DNA of 64,000 nucleotides from Roseobacter sp. MH60115 (GCF_015644665.1 NZ_JADOBQ010000005.1:186001-250000); one strand, 5' to 3'. Counted from the stretch's first letter, positions 1-9,298 are shown. The notes: generated by a model from the letters alone, not told the origin. A program made the numbers and translations.

Positions 1-114
1 CTCAAAGGCGTTTTTCAGCGTGCGGACCATTGCGTCCTGACCCACCAGATCGGCAAAGGTCTCCGGGCGGTACTTGCGCGCCAGCACCTGGTAGTTGGAT
101 GTGTCGTCTTGCAT
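1..114 (-). CDS. dnaX: DNA polymerase III subunit gamma/tau, N-terminal fragment
   Basis: Reading the minus strand from an ATG at 114 gives 38 residues beginning [17 protein letters not shown], followed by [12 protein letters not shown], and then the window ends. The [19 protein letters not shown] block is the characteristic start of the clamp-loader gamma/tau subunit, which loads the sliding clamp and organises the replisome. Only the extreme N-terminus is present, so the AAA+ Walker motifs and zinc site are outside the window. In many alphaproteobacteria dnaX lies next to the SRP RNA gene; here a TetR regulator and a hydrolase lie between them (SRP RNA at about 1808-1907). Confidence 0.9.
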   Translation of the reverse strand, partial: MQDDTSNYQVLARKYRPETFADLVGQDAMVRTLKNAFE

Positions 115-193
115 GCTCTGCCTTCCGGAACCGGGGTGCAGGCAAACTAGAGGCTCCGCCCGGTGGCGTCCAGCAGCGCAGGCCGGATTTGCT

Positions 194-784
194 CTAATTC
201 CTGCCGGTCCCGGATGCCGCCTGCGGCATATGGGCGAACAACTCCGGCAGGCCGCGCAACACCTCCGAACTTTTGCGGGCGCGGGCGAGCTGCCAGCCGC
301 CCTGGATCAGCAGGAACACATGTTCCGCGCGCCGTCGGGCGTCTGCCTCCTGCAAGCCGAATCGGTTGGCGTGGTCCTGCACCTCTTCGATCCAGCCTTC
401 GTAGCATCGCTCCGCGTGGCGCAGGAATTCTGCATTGCCGGGACCTTCAAAGAGGGTTGAACCCACGGGGCAGCCATCTTGCTGGCCGGTGAGGTCAAAG
501 AGTTTGGCCAGCTTGAAACACAGCGTGGTCGCCCCGTCCTCAAAGGTCTTTGCCCCGGCAAAACTCGCCGCGATCACGCGCAACATCTCGTCCGATGCCC
601 AGGTCGCCGCCGCCAGTGCGAGATCCGCCTTGCCGTTTGGAAAATGGTGGTAGAGCGACCCTTTGGGCGCCGTCGCTTCGGCTAGCAGATCGTTCAGGCC
701 AACCCCATGATATCCGCGGGACCGGAAGAGTTGTGCCGCTGCGCGGATCAGCCTGTCTTTGGTCGGAAGAGCGCTTGTATCCAT
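194..784 (-). CDS. TetR/AcrR family transcriptional repressor (LmrA/YxaF-like)
   Basis: A 196-residue protein. Residues about 8-55 form a TetR DNA-binding domain ending in the [16 protein letters not shown] segment that is diagnostic of the family. The C-terminal half, with GCPVG and a following Glu/Trp-rich helix, resembles the LmrA/YxaF ligand-binding subfamily (from memory of the family). The gene is divergent from an alpha/beta hydrolase gene, and the 86-bp gap holds two TAGACCA-type palindromes, so it very likely represses itself and the hydrolase. The inducer is unknown. It runs on the same strand as dnaX, with 79 bp between them. Confidence 0.93.
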   Translation of the reverse strand: MDTSALPTKDRLIRAAAQLFRSRGYHGVGLNDLLAEATAPKGSLYHHFPNGKADLALAAATWASDEMLRVIAASFAGAKTFEDGATTLCFKLAKLFDLTGQQDGCPVGSTLFEGPGNAEFLRHAERCYEGWIEEVQDHANRFGLQEADARRRAEHVFLLIQGGWQLARARKSSEVLRGLPELFAHMPQAASGTGRN

Positions 785-803
785 ACTGGCAGCTTGACAG
801 AGC

Positions 804-819
804 TAGACCAAATGGTCCA
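804..819. promoter_or_regulatory. TetR operator, imperfect copy
   Basis: TAGACCAAATGGTCCA is a 16-bp near-palindrome in the gap between the divergent TetR and hydrolase genes. Its centre lies 26 bp from that of the second, perfect copy. The half-site TAGACCA matches the second copy exactly, which is typical of TetR autoregulatory operators. The assignment to this TetR protein is inference from position. Confidence 0.75.
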
Positions 820-829
820 GTCATGGGAA

Positions 830-845
830 TAGACCAATTGGTCTA
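830..845. promoter_or_regulatory. TetR operator, perfect palindrome
   Basis: TAGACCAATTGGTCTA is a perfect 16-bp palindrome ending 25 bp before the hydrolase start codon. With the copy at 804-819 it forms a tandem operator in the divergent promoter region. A repressor bound here would overlap the hydrolase transcription or translation start region. Confidence 0.82.
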
Positions 846-870
846 CTGATTGGATGCGCAGGAGGTCAGC

Positions 871-1749
871 ATGTTGAAAGTCGTGGAAACGCCCAGAATA
901 CGCCGCCGCCTGATCAAGACGGCGGATGGGGCCGAACTGGGGGGGACGCTTTTTCTGCCACCGTTCCACCCCTGCGCCGCCCTGGTGCTCAACGGGGCAA
1001 CCGGCGTGCCGCAGTCCTACTACAGCGCCTTTGCGGAATGGGCCGCTGTCGAGCACGGCATCGCGGTCCTGACCTACGACTATCGCGGCATGGGGCGGTC
1101 GTCCGCCGGGCCGATGCGCCAGAGCCGTGCCACCATGTCCGACTGGGGGTTGCGCGACAATGCCGCCGCCCGTGCCCATCTGCGCCGCGCGGTGCCGGAT
1201 GTGCCGCTTTGGGTCATGGGCCATTCGCTGGGCACGATGCTCCTGCCGATGCAGGACGACATCAGCGGCATTGATCGCGTGATTGGCGTGGCGTCGGGCT
1301 TTGTGCATCACGCCGATCACCCCTGGCCGTACCGAGCCTTTGCGCTCTACTTCTGGTATGGGATTCCGTCACTTGTGACGCCTTTGTGTGGCTATCTGCC
1401 CGGCCGCAAGCTGGGCCTGGGGGTCGATATGCCCGGCACTGCTTACACGGAATGGCGCCGCTGGTGCACGACACCAAGCGTGCATGATGGCGCCTTGCGC
1501 GACAGCCTGCCTGCGCCCGACTGGTCACGATCCGGCGCGCCGGTGCGTCTGATTTCCTTTACCGATGACGACGTGTGCCCGACCATTTGCTCGCAGCGGT
1601 TGGCGGAAACCTATGACGGATATGCGCAGGTGGAAACGCTGGATCCAAAAGCCTTTGGCCTGAAACGCATTGGACACATCTCCGCCTTTGCCAAAAAGAA
1701 CGAAGCCGTGTGGCATGCGCTTCTGGTCGGTCGGTCAGTGGATATCTGA
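871..1749 (+). CDS. alpha/beta hydrolase
   Basis: A 292-residue serine hydrolase. The nucleophile elbow GHSLG (Ser about 119) follows a strand-rich N-terminus. A candidate acid lies in the SFTDDDV segment and a candidate histidine in KRIGHISAF near the C-terminus. I start it at ATG 871 because AGGAGG lies five bases upstream; an in-frame TTG at 850 is possible but has no ribosome site. It resembles the predicted hydrolases of the COG4757 type, whose substrates are unknown. Two palindromic TetR operators just upstream and the divergent TetR gene imply ligand-inducible expression, perhaps for detoxification of an ester or lipid. Confidence 0.85.
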   Translation: MLKVVETPRIRRRLIKTADGAELGGTLFLPPFHPCAALVLNGATGVPQSYYSAFAEWAAVEHGIAVLTYDYRGMGRSSAGPMRQSRATMSDWGLRDNAAARAHLRRAVPDVPLWVMGHSLGTMLLPMQDDISGIDRVIGVASGFVHHADHPWPYRAFALYFWYGIPSLVTPLCGYLPGRKLGLGVDMPGTAYTEWRRWCTTPSVHDGALRDSLPAPDWSRSGAPVRLISFTDDDVCPTICSQRLAETYDGYAQVETLDPKAFGLKRIGHISAFAKKNEAVWHALLVGRSVDI

Positions 1750-1807
1750 TCTGCGCCCCATCGCGCTTTGGGGTGACGTACATCCGCAAAGCCGCATGCA
1801 GGGATCG

Positions 1808-1907
1808 GTGAGAGGCTGGACAACGACCCAAGCGGGGCTCGTTACGGCTGCTTCCTTCCGGATCTGACCGGGTTGGCGAGGCGCTCGCCCGCGCCAACCT
1901 CTCAGGC
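1808..1907 (-). ncRNA. ffs: signal recognition particle RNA, small (4.5S) type
   Basis: On the minus strand the conserved SRP domain IV core GGTCAGATCCGGAAGGAAGC is followed by AGCC. The two ends pair: GAGAGGTT near 1903-1896 with AGCCTCTC near 1817-1810, giving the expected long hairpin of about 100 nt. This RNA binds Ffh and targets nascent membrane proteins. The exact 5' and 3' ends are estimated from the pairing. Minus-strand transcription would run toward the hydrolase gene. Confidence 0.9.
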
Positions 1908-1948
1908 CTGCATATAGGCAAGCGGTGCGCGGGACGCAAGGGTGTGAT

Positions 1949-3829
1949 CTAGAGATGCAGCCGCAGGCGCACAAAGCCATCCTGCGTGTATCCGCAGGGT
2001 TCCGGGCGCAACTGCGCGATGTCGGATAGATGGTTCAACGCATCCGGTGCCGTGTTCAAGATGGCGCTCAGACCCGCGGCGGAGGGCGCAAAATGCCAGG
2101 GGGTGGCAGACCGCACGGCCTCGCAGTTCGGGGCCGCAAGATAGTCGATCAGGGCCAGATCGAGAGGCGCATCTTCCCGCACCACGATGTCGTTATCGTC
2201 AAAAGCACGGAATGTACCCCCACCGCCTGCCCGGTGATCGGTCACGGCAACCAGAAACTCCTGATCGGGGTGAACGGGTTGGCCCTGCCATGTGATCTCC
2301 GACACCCGACCCGCCGCCCCGTCGATGGGACGGCCCGCCGCGTCAAACCGCGCCGGCACTGTCAGATCGATCTGATAGTTCAGGCCATAGAGCGCGTCGA
2401 AACGGAACCCCGGCACCTGGGGATCGATCAGCATCTGGTCCGGCCTGTCCGTTTGCAGGACATTGAACAGCAACGAAGACCGTTCCAGCCATCCGGCGAT
2501 CCGCGCGCCACTGGCTTTGACCGCCCAGACCTGATTGGCATAGGGGATGAGGCCCGCAACATGGCGCCGCTCAAGCTGGCCTGCGGGCAATGCGATGAAG
2601 TTGTCCGGCCCTTCAAACCCGCCGGTCGCAGGGGTCGCCGTTGCGGCCAGCAGGGGCAGGGCTGCGAATTCCGTCCCTGCGACAGCCTTCGCAATGGCGT
2701 GTTTCTTGGCCTCGGCTAGGAGCGCGGTCACCGGGCTGGGGGAGGCCAGGGCGAAATAGCTGTGCATCGGGGCGCCAAGCTGCGCGACGGCACGCGCCAA
2801 TTCCTTGCGCGTGGCCTGATGGGCGTCCTGTGCGAGGGCCGCGATATGCGTGTCCTCGCCGATATCCGGCGTCAGCGGTCTGAGCGCAACAGAGACGTCG
2901 TCCATGTGCCAGCCCGACTTGCCGTCACGCGGGCGTAAGGAGAGGTCCATCACCCCGAGGTAGCAGGCCCCGCTGCCCGGCATGACAACCGGTTTTTCTG
3001 CGATGCGCCCTGCCTGGCAATCAATGCCGTCAACACCGTCGTGATCCGGACCCGGAAACCGCAGATGCGTGTGGCCTGCAATCACCGCATCCACATCAGC
3101 CAGCGCTGCAACCTCGGCCGCCTGATTTTGCGCGTCGTCCCCTTCGTCGAATTGCGCGATGCCCATATGGGCAAGGGCAATCACGAGGTCGGCGCCTTCG
3201 GATTTTACTTGCTGAACGGTCCGCTCCAAGGCAGGCAGTGGTGAGGTAACGCGGGCGGTCTCATCCAGATGGTGCCGGTTCCATGTCGCTGTCTGTTGCG
3301 GCAGCCCCGAGACCACGCCAATGCGCAGGGCCTTCGTCTCACCCGTCGCGTCCGGGATTTCACGTTCAATCAGCGCGTAGGGCAGCAGCGATGTCAGCCG
3401 ATCGGAGGTCAGGTTGGAACAGACAACTGGTGCGTCAAATTCCGCGATGCAATGCGCCAGATGATCCGTACCGTGATCAAAGTCGTGATTGCCGATGCCT
3501 ACGGCGTCGTATTTCAACGCGTTCATGGCCATCACCATCGGGTGCGGTGTCACGCGATGCTCGGCAAGGTGTACGCCCAGCGGTGTCCCTTGCAGCGTGT
3601 CGCCATTGTCCATCAGCAAGCAGACCGCGCCCATCTCGGCTGCCTCGTCTCTCGCCCTGCGGATCAGAGTGGCCAGCCGCGCCAGACTCTCCGCCCCCGT
3701 ATGGCGGTCTTTGACGTAGTCATAGGCGATCAACTGCATGTGCAGATCGCTTGTGGCGAGCAGACGTACCCTGACGCCGCCATTGGCGAATTCAGGAGCG
3801 GCATCAGGCAATGGTTCAGCAGCGATCAT
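1949..3829 (-). CDS. cpdB: 2',3'-cyclic-nucleotide 2'-phosphodiesterase / 3'-nucleotidase family protein
   Basis: A 626-residue two-domain metallophosphoesterase of the 5'-nucleotidase/CpdB family. The N-terminal catalytic domain shows the full metal-binding set: TSDLH (about 26-30), NGDTLQG (75-81), GNHDFDHG (113-120) and GHTH (252-255). The C-terminal half, with the GGGGTFRAF-type segment, matches the substrate-specificity domain. CpdB enzymes normally work in the periplasm on cyclic and 3'-nucleotides. Here no signal peptide is visible, and an in-frame TGA lies a short way upstream of the ATG, so a longer secreted form is not encoded nearby. Either the product is cytoplasmic or secretion is non-classical. 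Confidence 0.85.
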   Translation of the reverse strand: MIAAEPLPDAAPEFANGGVRVRLLATSDLHMQLIAYDYVKDRHTGAESLARLATLIRRARDEAAEMGAVCLLMDNGDTLQGTPLGVHLAEHRVTPHPMVMAMNALKYDAVGIGNHDFDHGTDHLAHCIAEFDAPVVCSNLTSDRLTSLLPYALIEREIPDATGETKALRIGVVSGLPQQTATWNRHHLDETARVTSPLPALERTVQQVKSEGADLVIALAHMGIAQFDEGDDAQNQAAEVAALADVDAVIAGHTHLRFPGPDHDGVDGIDCQAGRIAEKPVVMPGSGACYLGVMDLSLRPRDGKSGWHMDDVSVALRPLTPDIGEDTHIAALAQDAHQATRKELARAVAQLGAPMHSYFALASPSPVTALLAEAKKHAIAKAVAGTEFAALPLLAATATPATGGFEGPDNFIALPAGQLERRHVAGLIPYANQVWAVKASGARIAGWLERSSLLFNVLQTDRPDQMLIDPQVPGFRFDALYGLNYQIDLTVPARFDAAGRPIDGAAGRVSEITWQGQPVHPDQEFLVAVTDHRAGGGGTFRAFDDNDIVVREDAPLDLALIDYLAAPNCEAVRSATPWHFAPSAAGLSAILNTAPDALNHLSDIAQLRPEPCGYTQDGFVRLRLHL

Positions 3830-3974
3830 GATCGAGAGTTTATCAACTTGGGCACGAATTGATATCCATCAGATCGCGCAGAGGTTGGCAAGCCTTGCAG
3901 TGGCCAAATCGGTGCTTTGGCCTTGCAAGACTGCAGACCGCATGCCAGTCGTTCAAAAACGACAGGGACAGGGT

Positions 3975-4943
3975 ATGAAACACGCGGAAACGGTGACCTT
4001 CGGAGGGTCCGCGCTGGACCGTGCAGGCGAGATCCGCGAGGACGCGGCGGCCCTGACATCAGCCCGCGACCACCCGGACAGCCGTGCAATCCTGTTCTGG
4101 CGTGGCAAGCCGCTGGTCACGCCGCATAAACCGTCCGAACTTGTGCGCCTGCCGCTGGATCATCCCGTCTTGGCCTCGGCGTCCGACGAACAGATCCTGC
4201 TGGGGCGCGAGGACGGCGCCTTTCGCTTTGCCTATGACCTGTCCGACTGGGAGCCGGAAGATTTGGATGCCACCCAACTTGGTGGTTTCCTCGACCCGAC
4301 CGAGCAGCATCACCCGGACTTGCCGGACACCATGGCGTTTCTGGAACTGCGGCGGATCATGACCTGGCTGACACCGCGCGATGCAGAGCTTGCAGCAACG
4401 GGCAAGGCCATCTTTGGCTGGCACGAAACGCATAAGTTCTGTTCCAAATGCGGCGAGAAATCCGAGATCAGCCATGCGGGCTGGCAGCGCAAATGCCCCA
4501 CATGCGCCGGGACCCATTTCCCGCGCACCGATCCGGTGGTGATCATGCTGATCACGCGGGGGAACAAGGTGCTGATGGGGCGGTCTCCGGGATGGCCGGA
4601 GGGGATGTATTCGCTGCTCGCGGGATTTGTTGAGCCGGGCGAGACGCTGGAAGCTGCCGTCCGGCGCGAGGTTTTTGAGGAGACCGGCGTTTCCGTGGGA
4701 CCGGTCAGCTATCTGGCCAGCCAACCCTGGCCTTTTCCCGCCTCCTTGATGTTCGGATGTGCCGGTGAGGCAACCAACGAGGAGATCACGATCGATCCGG
4801 TCGAGATCGAAGACGCGCTATGGGTCAGTCGCGAGGAGATGATGCAGATATTCGCCGGGGATCATCCGCGCATCCTGCCCGCCCGCAAAGGAGCCATTGC
4901 GCATTTTTTGCTGGAAAACTGGCTTGCGGACAGGTTGGATTGA
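3975..4943 (+). CDS. nudC: NAD(+)/NADH diphosphatase, Nudix family
   Basis: A 322-residue protein with all NudC hallmarks: an N-terminal domain, a four-Cys zinc ribbon (Cys about 156, 159, 174, 177), a Nudix box at about 217-239 (GFVEPGET...REVFEETGV), and the SQPWPFP signature (249-255) that marks NADH pyrophosphatases within the superfamily. It hydrolyses NAD(H) to NMN(H) and AMP, and in other bacteria also removes NAD caps from RNA. The open frame extends upstream, but ATG 975 bases into this kilobase (3975) fits the family start (MKHAETVTFGG). It stands alone between cpdB (divergent) and an SRPBCC gene. Confidence 0.93.
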   Translation: MKHAETVTFGGSALDRAGEIREDAAALTSARDHPDSRAILFWRGKPLVTPHKPSELVRLPLDHPVLASASDEQILLGREDGAFRFAYDLSDWEPEDLDATQLGGFLDPTEQHHPDLPDTMAFLELRRIMTWLTPRDAELAATGKAIFGWHETHKFCSKCGEKSEISHAGWQRKCPTCAGTHFPRTDPVVIMLITRGNKVLMGRSPGWPEGMYSLLAGFVEPGETLEAAVRREVFEETGVSVGPVSYLASQPWPFPASLMFGCAGEATNEEITIDPVEIEDALWVSREEMMQIFAGDHPRILPARKGAIAHFLLENWLADRLD

Positions 4944-4978
4944 CCGAACATCAACGCTCTGGCTGATACAGGGGCCCT

Positions 4979-5446
4979 ATGAAGTTTTCTACCCAAGAGG
5001 TCATGGAGGCCCCGATTGCGGAGGTTTTCGCGATGCTGACGCGTTTCGAATACTTCGAGCGCTCGGCGATGCGGCGGGGTGCTGATGTTCGGCGCACCGA
5101 TGATCTGACCGGCGTGGGTGTCGGGATGACCTGGCTGGCCAGTTTTCAACTGCGCGGCCGTAGCAGAGAACTCAATCTGGAGGTCGCGTCCTACGAGCCG
5201 CCGCATCAGGTGGTGCTGGATCTGACCTCGCCAGGGCTGCAGGGTGACACGCGGTTTGAGCTCATTGCGCTCTCAAAGAGTCGAACCCGCATCATGGTCA
5301 GCCTTGAGATGCGCCCGCTTACGCTATCGGCGCGCATGCTGTTGCAGCCGCTCAAGCTGACGAAATCGTCGCTGAACAGGAAATATAAAGACCGCGTCGC
5401 AAGCTATCTTGATCAGATCGAAGAGCAGTACCGCAACAGCGCCTGA
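4979..5446 (+). CDS. SRPBCC (START-like) family protein
   Basis: A 155-residue protein, MKFSTQEVMEAPIAEVFAMLTRF at its start, with the layout of a polyketide-cyclase/SRPBCC fold: an N-terminal strand, the 'A-x-VF-x-ML' helix, a central beta-sheet and a long C-terminal helix. Such proteins hold hydrophobic ligands in a helix-grip cavity. No catalytic motif points to a specific reaction. It begins 35 bp after nudC on the same strand and may be co-transcribed. No signal peptide or membrane segment is seen. Confidence 0.8.
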   Translation: MKFSTQEVMEAPIAEVFAMLTRFEYFERSAMRRGADVRRTDDLTGVGVGMTWLASFQLRGRSRELNLEVASYEPPHQVVLDLTSPGLQGDTRFELIALSKSRTRIMVSLEMRPLTLSARMLLQPLKLTKSSLNRKYKDRVASYLDQIEEQYRNSA

Positions 5447-5691
5447 GCAAGGGTGTTGCAAAGGTCGGTTGTGACGCCGCCTTGTCTGCCCACTCGCGAG
5501 TGCCACACCTGCAAGGGCGGGACAGTATTCCGGCGTGTCAGGGAATCCCCGTGTAGAAAACGGCTTCACGCGGTGCACCGTTGACCGGTTCGCACGCCTT
5601 GTCTTTTGGGCGGAACGGGCTGGCGGGACCACATTGTACGTGTGGACCAGCAAGATGCGTCGAGGTTGAGCCGGTCGCTAAACGCTGTTGA

Positions 5692-6537
5692 TCAATGACG
5701 CCCGGGGTCAGCCGGATACACACCTAAAATCTCGATCATATTTGTGAAGTAGTCCAACTCCTCCAGGGCGCGCTGCACACCCGGATCCTCGGGATGACCT
5801 TCGATATCGGCGTAAAACTGCGTGGCCGTGAAGGAGCCGCCGACCATGTAGCTTTCCAGCTTGGTCATGTTGATGCCGTTGGTCGCAAAGCCGCCCATGG
5901 CCTTGTAGAGCGCGGCGGGAATGTTGCGGACCTCAAAGACGAAGCTGGTGATCATGCCATGCGCGCCGCGGCGTTTGTGGTCCGCCTCGGGAGACATCAG
6001 CAGAAACCGGGTTGTGTTGTTGCCCTCATCCTCGATGTGACGCGCCAGGAGATCGAGGCCATAGATCTCTGCCGCCAGTTCACTGGCAAGCGCGGCCATT
6101 GCGGGGTCCCCGGCGGCAGCGACCTCTTTGGCGGAGCCTGCGGTATCGGCGCCTGTTACCCGCGAAATACCGTGCTGGGCGAGGAATTCCTTGCACTGTC
6201 CCAACAAAACGGTGTGGCTCATTGCCGATTTGATCTCCCCGATGGGGGTTCCCGGTACGGCCAGCAGGTTGATATGCACGCGCACAAAGGCTTCCTCGAT
6301 GATGTGCAATCCGGATTTGGGCAGCAGGGAATGAATGTCGGCGACGCGCCCGTAGGTCGAGTTTTCAACCGGCAGCATCGCCAGTTCCGCGTCCCCTGAG
6401 CGCACGGCATCCACCGCATCTTCGAACGTCGCGCAGGGCACCGGTGTCATGTCTGGGCGCGCGGTGCGGCAGGCTTCGTGGCTATAGGCCCCCAACTCTC
6501 CCTGAAAGGCGATGCGGGCGGACGATGCAGTGCTCAT
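5692..6537 (-). CDS. pheA: prephenate dehydratase
   Basis: A 281-residue monofunctional enzyme converting prephenate to phenylpyruvate in phenylalanine synthesis. The catalytic domain (about 8-185) begins IAFQGELGAYSHEA, contains LPVENSTYGRV and ends with the essential TRF motif in NNTTRFLL. An ACT regulatory domain (about 200-275) carries NIPAALYKAMGGFATNGINMTKLES, expected to bind phenylalanine for feedback inhibition. AAGGA lies seven bases before the ATG. There is no fused chorismate mutase; a separate AroQ gene lies at 61021-61317. The 245 bp downstream of the stop hold no gene I recognise. Confidence 0.95.
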   Translation of the reverse strand: MSTASSARIAFQGELGAYSHEACRTARPDMTPVPCATFEDAVDAVRSGDAELAMLPVENSTYGRVADIHSLLPKSGLHIIEEAFVRVHINLLAVPGTPIGEIKSAMSHTVLLGQCKEFLAQHGISRVTGADTAGSAKEVAAAGDPAMAALASELAAEIYGLDLLARHIEDEGNNTTRFLLMSPEADHKRRGAHGMITSFVFEVRNIPAALYKAMGGFATNGINMTKLESYMVGGSFTATQFYADIEGHPEDPGVQRALEELDYFTNMIEILGVYPADPGRH

Positions 6538-6592
6538 TAAGCGATCCTTGGTTCTTTTCTTCTATGCGAGGTCGATTGGTCGCGGTAAGTAC

Positions 6593-6611
6593 ACCTTGCC
6601 ACCGGTAAGGT
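6593..6611. promoter_or_regulatory. inverted repeat between pheA and cycM
   Basis: ACCTTGCC-ACC-GGTAAGGT, with 8-bp arms and one mismatch, lies in the divergent promoter region between pheA and the cytochrome c gene, 46 bp before the cytochrome start. It could be an operator for either gene. No regulator can be assigned. Confidence 0.4.
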
Positions 6612-6656
6612 GAAGCAATAGATACCGCCCAAACCCATAGAAACGGATCGCTGAGT

Positions 6657-7160
6657 ATGTTCGACACAATGACCTTCACCAAAGCAGCCGGTGGCATCTG
6701 CGGCGCGCTGCTCGTGTTTCTGCTAGGTAAGTGGGCTGCGGAAGAATTGTACCATGTGGAAAGCCATGGCGAGGCATCCTACGTGATCGAGGTCGAAGGC
6801 GGTGAAGAGGTGGCCGAGGTCGAGGAAGTCGACTTCGCAACGGTTCTTGCGGCGGCCGATCCCGAAGACGGCGCCAAGGTGTTCCGCAAATGCTCGGCCT
6901 GTCACAAGCTGGCCGATGGCGAGAATGGCACAGGCCCGCATCTCTACGGCGTTGTCGGGCGTGAAAAAGGCGCAGTGGGCGGCTTCAACTACTCCGACAC
7001 GCTGGCATCCATGGACGGCGCCTGGACGGCGGAAAACCTCAACGGCTTCCTGGAAAAGCCGTCCTCCTACGCGCCCGGCACGTCGATGAGCTTTGCCGGT
7101 CTGCGCAAAGTGGAAGAGCGTGCCGATCTGATCGCCTATCTCGACAGCCTCGACAACTGA
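6657..7160 (+). CDS. cycM: membrane-anchored cytochrome c (c552/CycM type)
   Basis: A 167-residue class I cytochrome c. An uncleaved N-terminal anchor (about 8-25, [17 protein letters not shown]) is followed by an acidic linker (about 45-60, rich in Glu/Val). Then comes a haem domain with CSACH (79-83) and the axial Met in PGTSMSF (Met 144). This is the arrangement of Paracoccus CycM/c552, which carries electrons from the bc1 complex to terminal oxidases. The domain faces the periplasm. It is monocistronic, closed by a strong terminator, and fits functionally with the cbb3 oxidase genes 9 kb away. Confidence 0.92.
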   Translation: MFDTMTFTKAAGGICGALLVFLLGKWAAEELYHVESHGEASYVIEVEGGEEVAEVEEVDFATVLAAADPEDGAKVFRKCSACHKLADGENGTGPHLYGVVGREKGAVGGFNYSDTLASMDGAWTAENLNGFLEKPSSYAPGTSMSFAGLRKVEERADLIAYLDSLDN

Positions 7161-7192
7161 TTTAGAAATCTGGTCTTAACGACTAATTAACC

Positions 7193-7228
7193 AAAAAAGC
7201 CGCTTGTTAAGAAACAGGCGGCTTTTTT
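7193..7228 (+). terminator. rho-independent terminator after cycM
   Basis: A run of A, then GCCGCTTGTT, a four-base AAGA loop, AACAGGCGGC and a run of six T. The 10-bp stem has one G-U pair. The A-tract on the left makes it potentially bidirectional. It separates cycM from the yej operon. Confidence 0.9.
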
Positions 7229-7359
7229 GTTGCGTCAAGGTGGCAGTGCACTCCGGATCACATTTTCGCAACTTGTAACTTGGCGTGGTGTCCCGTTAGC
7301 TTACATGGTTAACGACGCAGATGCCGACACAGACGGCGCAAGACCGGAGGATATGCCAG

Positions 7360-9291
7360 ATGAAACCCCCCCAGGCTCAGGCGAAGACACGTACGGCGGC
7401 GGCGCGCGCCCTTGATTTCTGTACCGGCTTACTGATCCTGGCGCTGGCGCTTTTCTGGACCAGCAGCCTGCGCGCCGAGGAAGAAACGATCGTCAGCCAT
7501 GGCTATTCCTTTTACGGCGAGTTGACCTATCCAAAGGACTTCAATCACTTCAACTATGTGAATCCTGACGCGCCCAAGGGCGGCGAAATCTCCCTGTCTT
7601 TTGTGGGGACACTCGATTCGATGAACCCTTACAACGGCAAAGGCCGGGCGCATCTCTTTTCGGTTTTCCATTATGAGAGCCTGCTGGGGTCAGCGCCAAG
7701 TCAGGTGTCGCTGCCCGCTGACGTTTACAGCGAATACTACTGCCTTTTGTGCGAGAGCGTGGAATATCCCAAGGGCCGTGAATGGGTTATTTTCCGCATG
7801 CGCCCCGAGGCGCGGTTTTCGGATGGGACACCCGTCACTGCGCATGATGTCGTTTTCAGCCACAATCTGATCCTGGATCAGGGTCTCAGATCTTTTCGTG
7901 AGGCGGTGAAAAAACGCATCCCGAAAGTCGAGGCGATCGACGATCATACCGTCAAGTTCTACTTCGCCGATGGTATTTCGCGCCGGAGCCTGATTGAGCA
8001 GGTCGGCAATACCACCGTGTGGCAAAAGAAATGGTTTGATGAAACCGGCAATAGGTTGGATGAAACCTGGATCGAGACACCGCCCGGCTCTGGCCCGTAC
8101 GTGATCGAAAGCGTCGATCTGACGAGGCGGATCGTGCTCAAGCGCAACCCGGACTACTGGGGAAAGGATTTGCCGATCAACGTTGGCCGCAACAATTTTG
8201 ATCGCATCCGGCTGGAAATTTTTGGCGACGACACCGCCGCCTTCGAAGGGTTCAAGGCGGGTGAATATACGTTCCGCTCGGAAGGCGACAGCCGCAAATG
8301 GGCCACCGGATACGATTTCCCAAAGGTCGATCAGGGCCATGTTGTCAAAAAGCCGTTGCCCGATGGGTCGCCTCCGGTGCCAACAGGGATTGTCTTTAAC
8401 CTTGGAAAAGACGTCTTGAAAGACAGGCGTGTACGGGAGGCGATTGCGCTGGCGTTCAACTTCGAATGGACCAACGAGAGCCTTCAATACGGTTTGTTTT
8501 CGCAGCGTTCGTCGTTTTCACAAGGAACGCCCATCGAGGCAAAGGGAAAACCGGAAGGGCTGGAGCTGGAGCTGCTGCAGTCACTGGGCGATCTTGTCCC
8601 ACCGGAGATGCTGACCGAGGACGTGCGCCAGCCCCATACGTCGAATGCCGCGCGGGTCTTTGACAGACGCAATGCGCGCCGGGCGATGCAACTGCTGGAT
8701 GAGGCGGGTTACACCATTGGAGACAACGGCACCCGTGCAGATGCGGCGGGCACACCCTTGAAGTTGAACTTCCTGCTCAGCGGGTCGTCTTCGGCCACCG
8801 GCAAGGCGGTGATGGAGAATTTCGTGGCCAATGTTCGAAAGCTTGGTATCGACATCACGCTCGAAATCGTTGACCCCGCACAATACACTTCGCGCGAGCG
8901 GGATCGGGACTATGATTTGGTCTATGATCAATACGCGGCGTTTTTGGGGACAGGAACCGGCTTGCCCCAGTTTTATGGGTCTGAAGCCGCCGAGTTTTCA
9001 CTTTTCAATCCGGCCGGGCTGGCCAGTCCGCTGGTCGATGCCATCATTGACGAATCCCTGCAGGTACTGACGCGTGAAGATGAGAAGGCTGCGGTCATGG
9101 CGCTGGATCGTGCGCTGCGGCACGAGTTCTTCATGATCCCCCTCTGGTACAACCCCGATCACTGGGTGGCTTACTACGATCAATACGAGCATCCTGAATT
9201 CATTCCGTCTTACGCGCTCGGGCATCTCGATTTCTGGTGGTACAATCAGGATAAGGCGGATGCCTTGCGCGATGCCGGGGCGCTGAGGTAA
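7360..9291 (+). CDS. yejA: peptide ABC transporter, substrate-binding protein (YejA family)
   Basis: A 643-residue periplasmic binding protein of family 5. After a basic stretch, a hydrophobic segment (about 22-36) ending SSLRA serves as a signal peptide. The mature part opens [23 protein letters not shown] then DAPKGG, the hallmark of YejA. I use ATG 7360 because GGAGG lies nine bases upstream; ATG 7321 is in frame but lacks a ribosome site. It is the first gene of a four-gene operon (binding protein, two permeases, fused ATPase). YejABEF systems import peptides, microcin C-like compounds and murein fragments in other bacteria. Confidence 0.92.
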   Translation: MKPPQAQAKTRTAAARALDFCTGLLILALALFWTSSLRAEEETIVSHGYSFYGELTYPKDFNHFNYVNPDAPKGGEISLSFVGTLDSMNPYNGKGRAHLFSVFHYESLLGSAPSQVSLPADVYSEYYCLLCESVEYPKGREWVIFRMRPEARFSDGTPVTAHDVVFSHNLILDQGLRSFREAVKKRIPKVEAIDDHTVKFYFADGISRRSLIEQVGNTTVWQKKWFDETGNRLDETWIETPPGSGPYVIESVDLTRRIVLKRNPDYWGKDLPINVGRNNFDRIRLEIFGDDTAAFEGFKAGEYTFRSEGDSRKWATGYDFPKVDQGHVVKKPLPDGSPPVPTGIVFNLGKDVLKDRRVREAIALAFNFEWTNESLQYGLFSQRSSFSQGTPIEAKGKPEGLELELLQSLGDLVPPEMLTEDVRQPHTSNAARVFDRRNARRAMQLLDEAGYTIGDNGTRADAAGTPLKLNFLLSGSSSATGKAVMENFVANVRKLGIDITLEIVDPAQYTSRERDRDYDLVYDQYAAFLGTGTGLPQFYGSEAAEFSLFNPAGLASPLVDAIIDESLQVLTREDEKAAVMALDRALRHEFFMIPLWYNPDHWVAYYDQYEHPEFIPSYALGHLDFWWYNQDKADALRDAGALR

Positions 9292-9298
9292 CCGCTGT

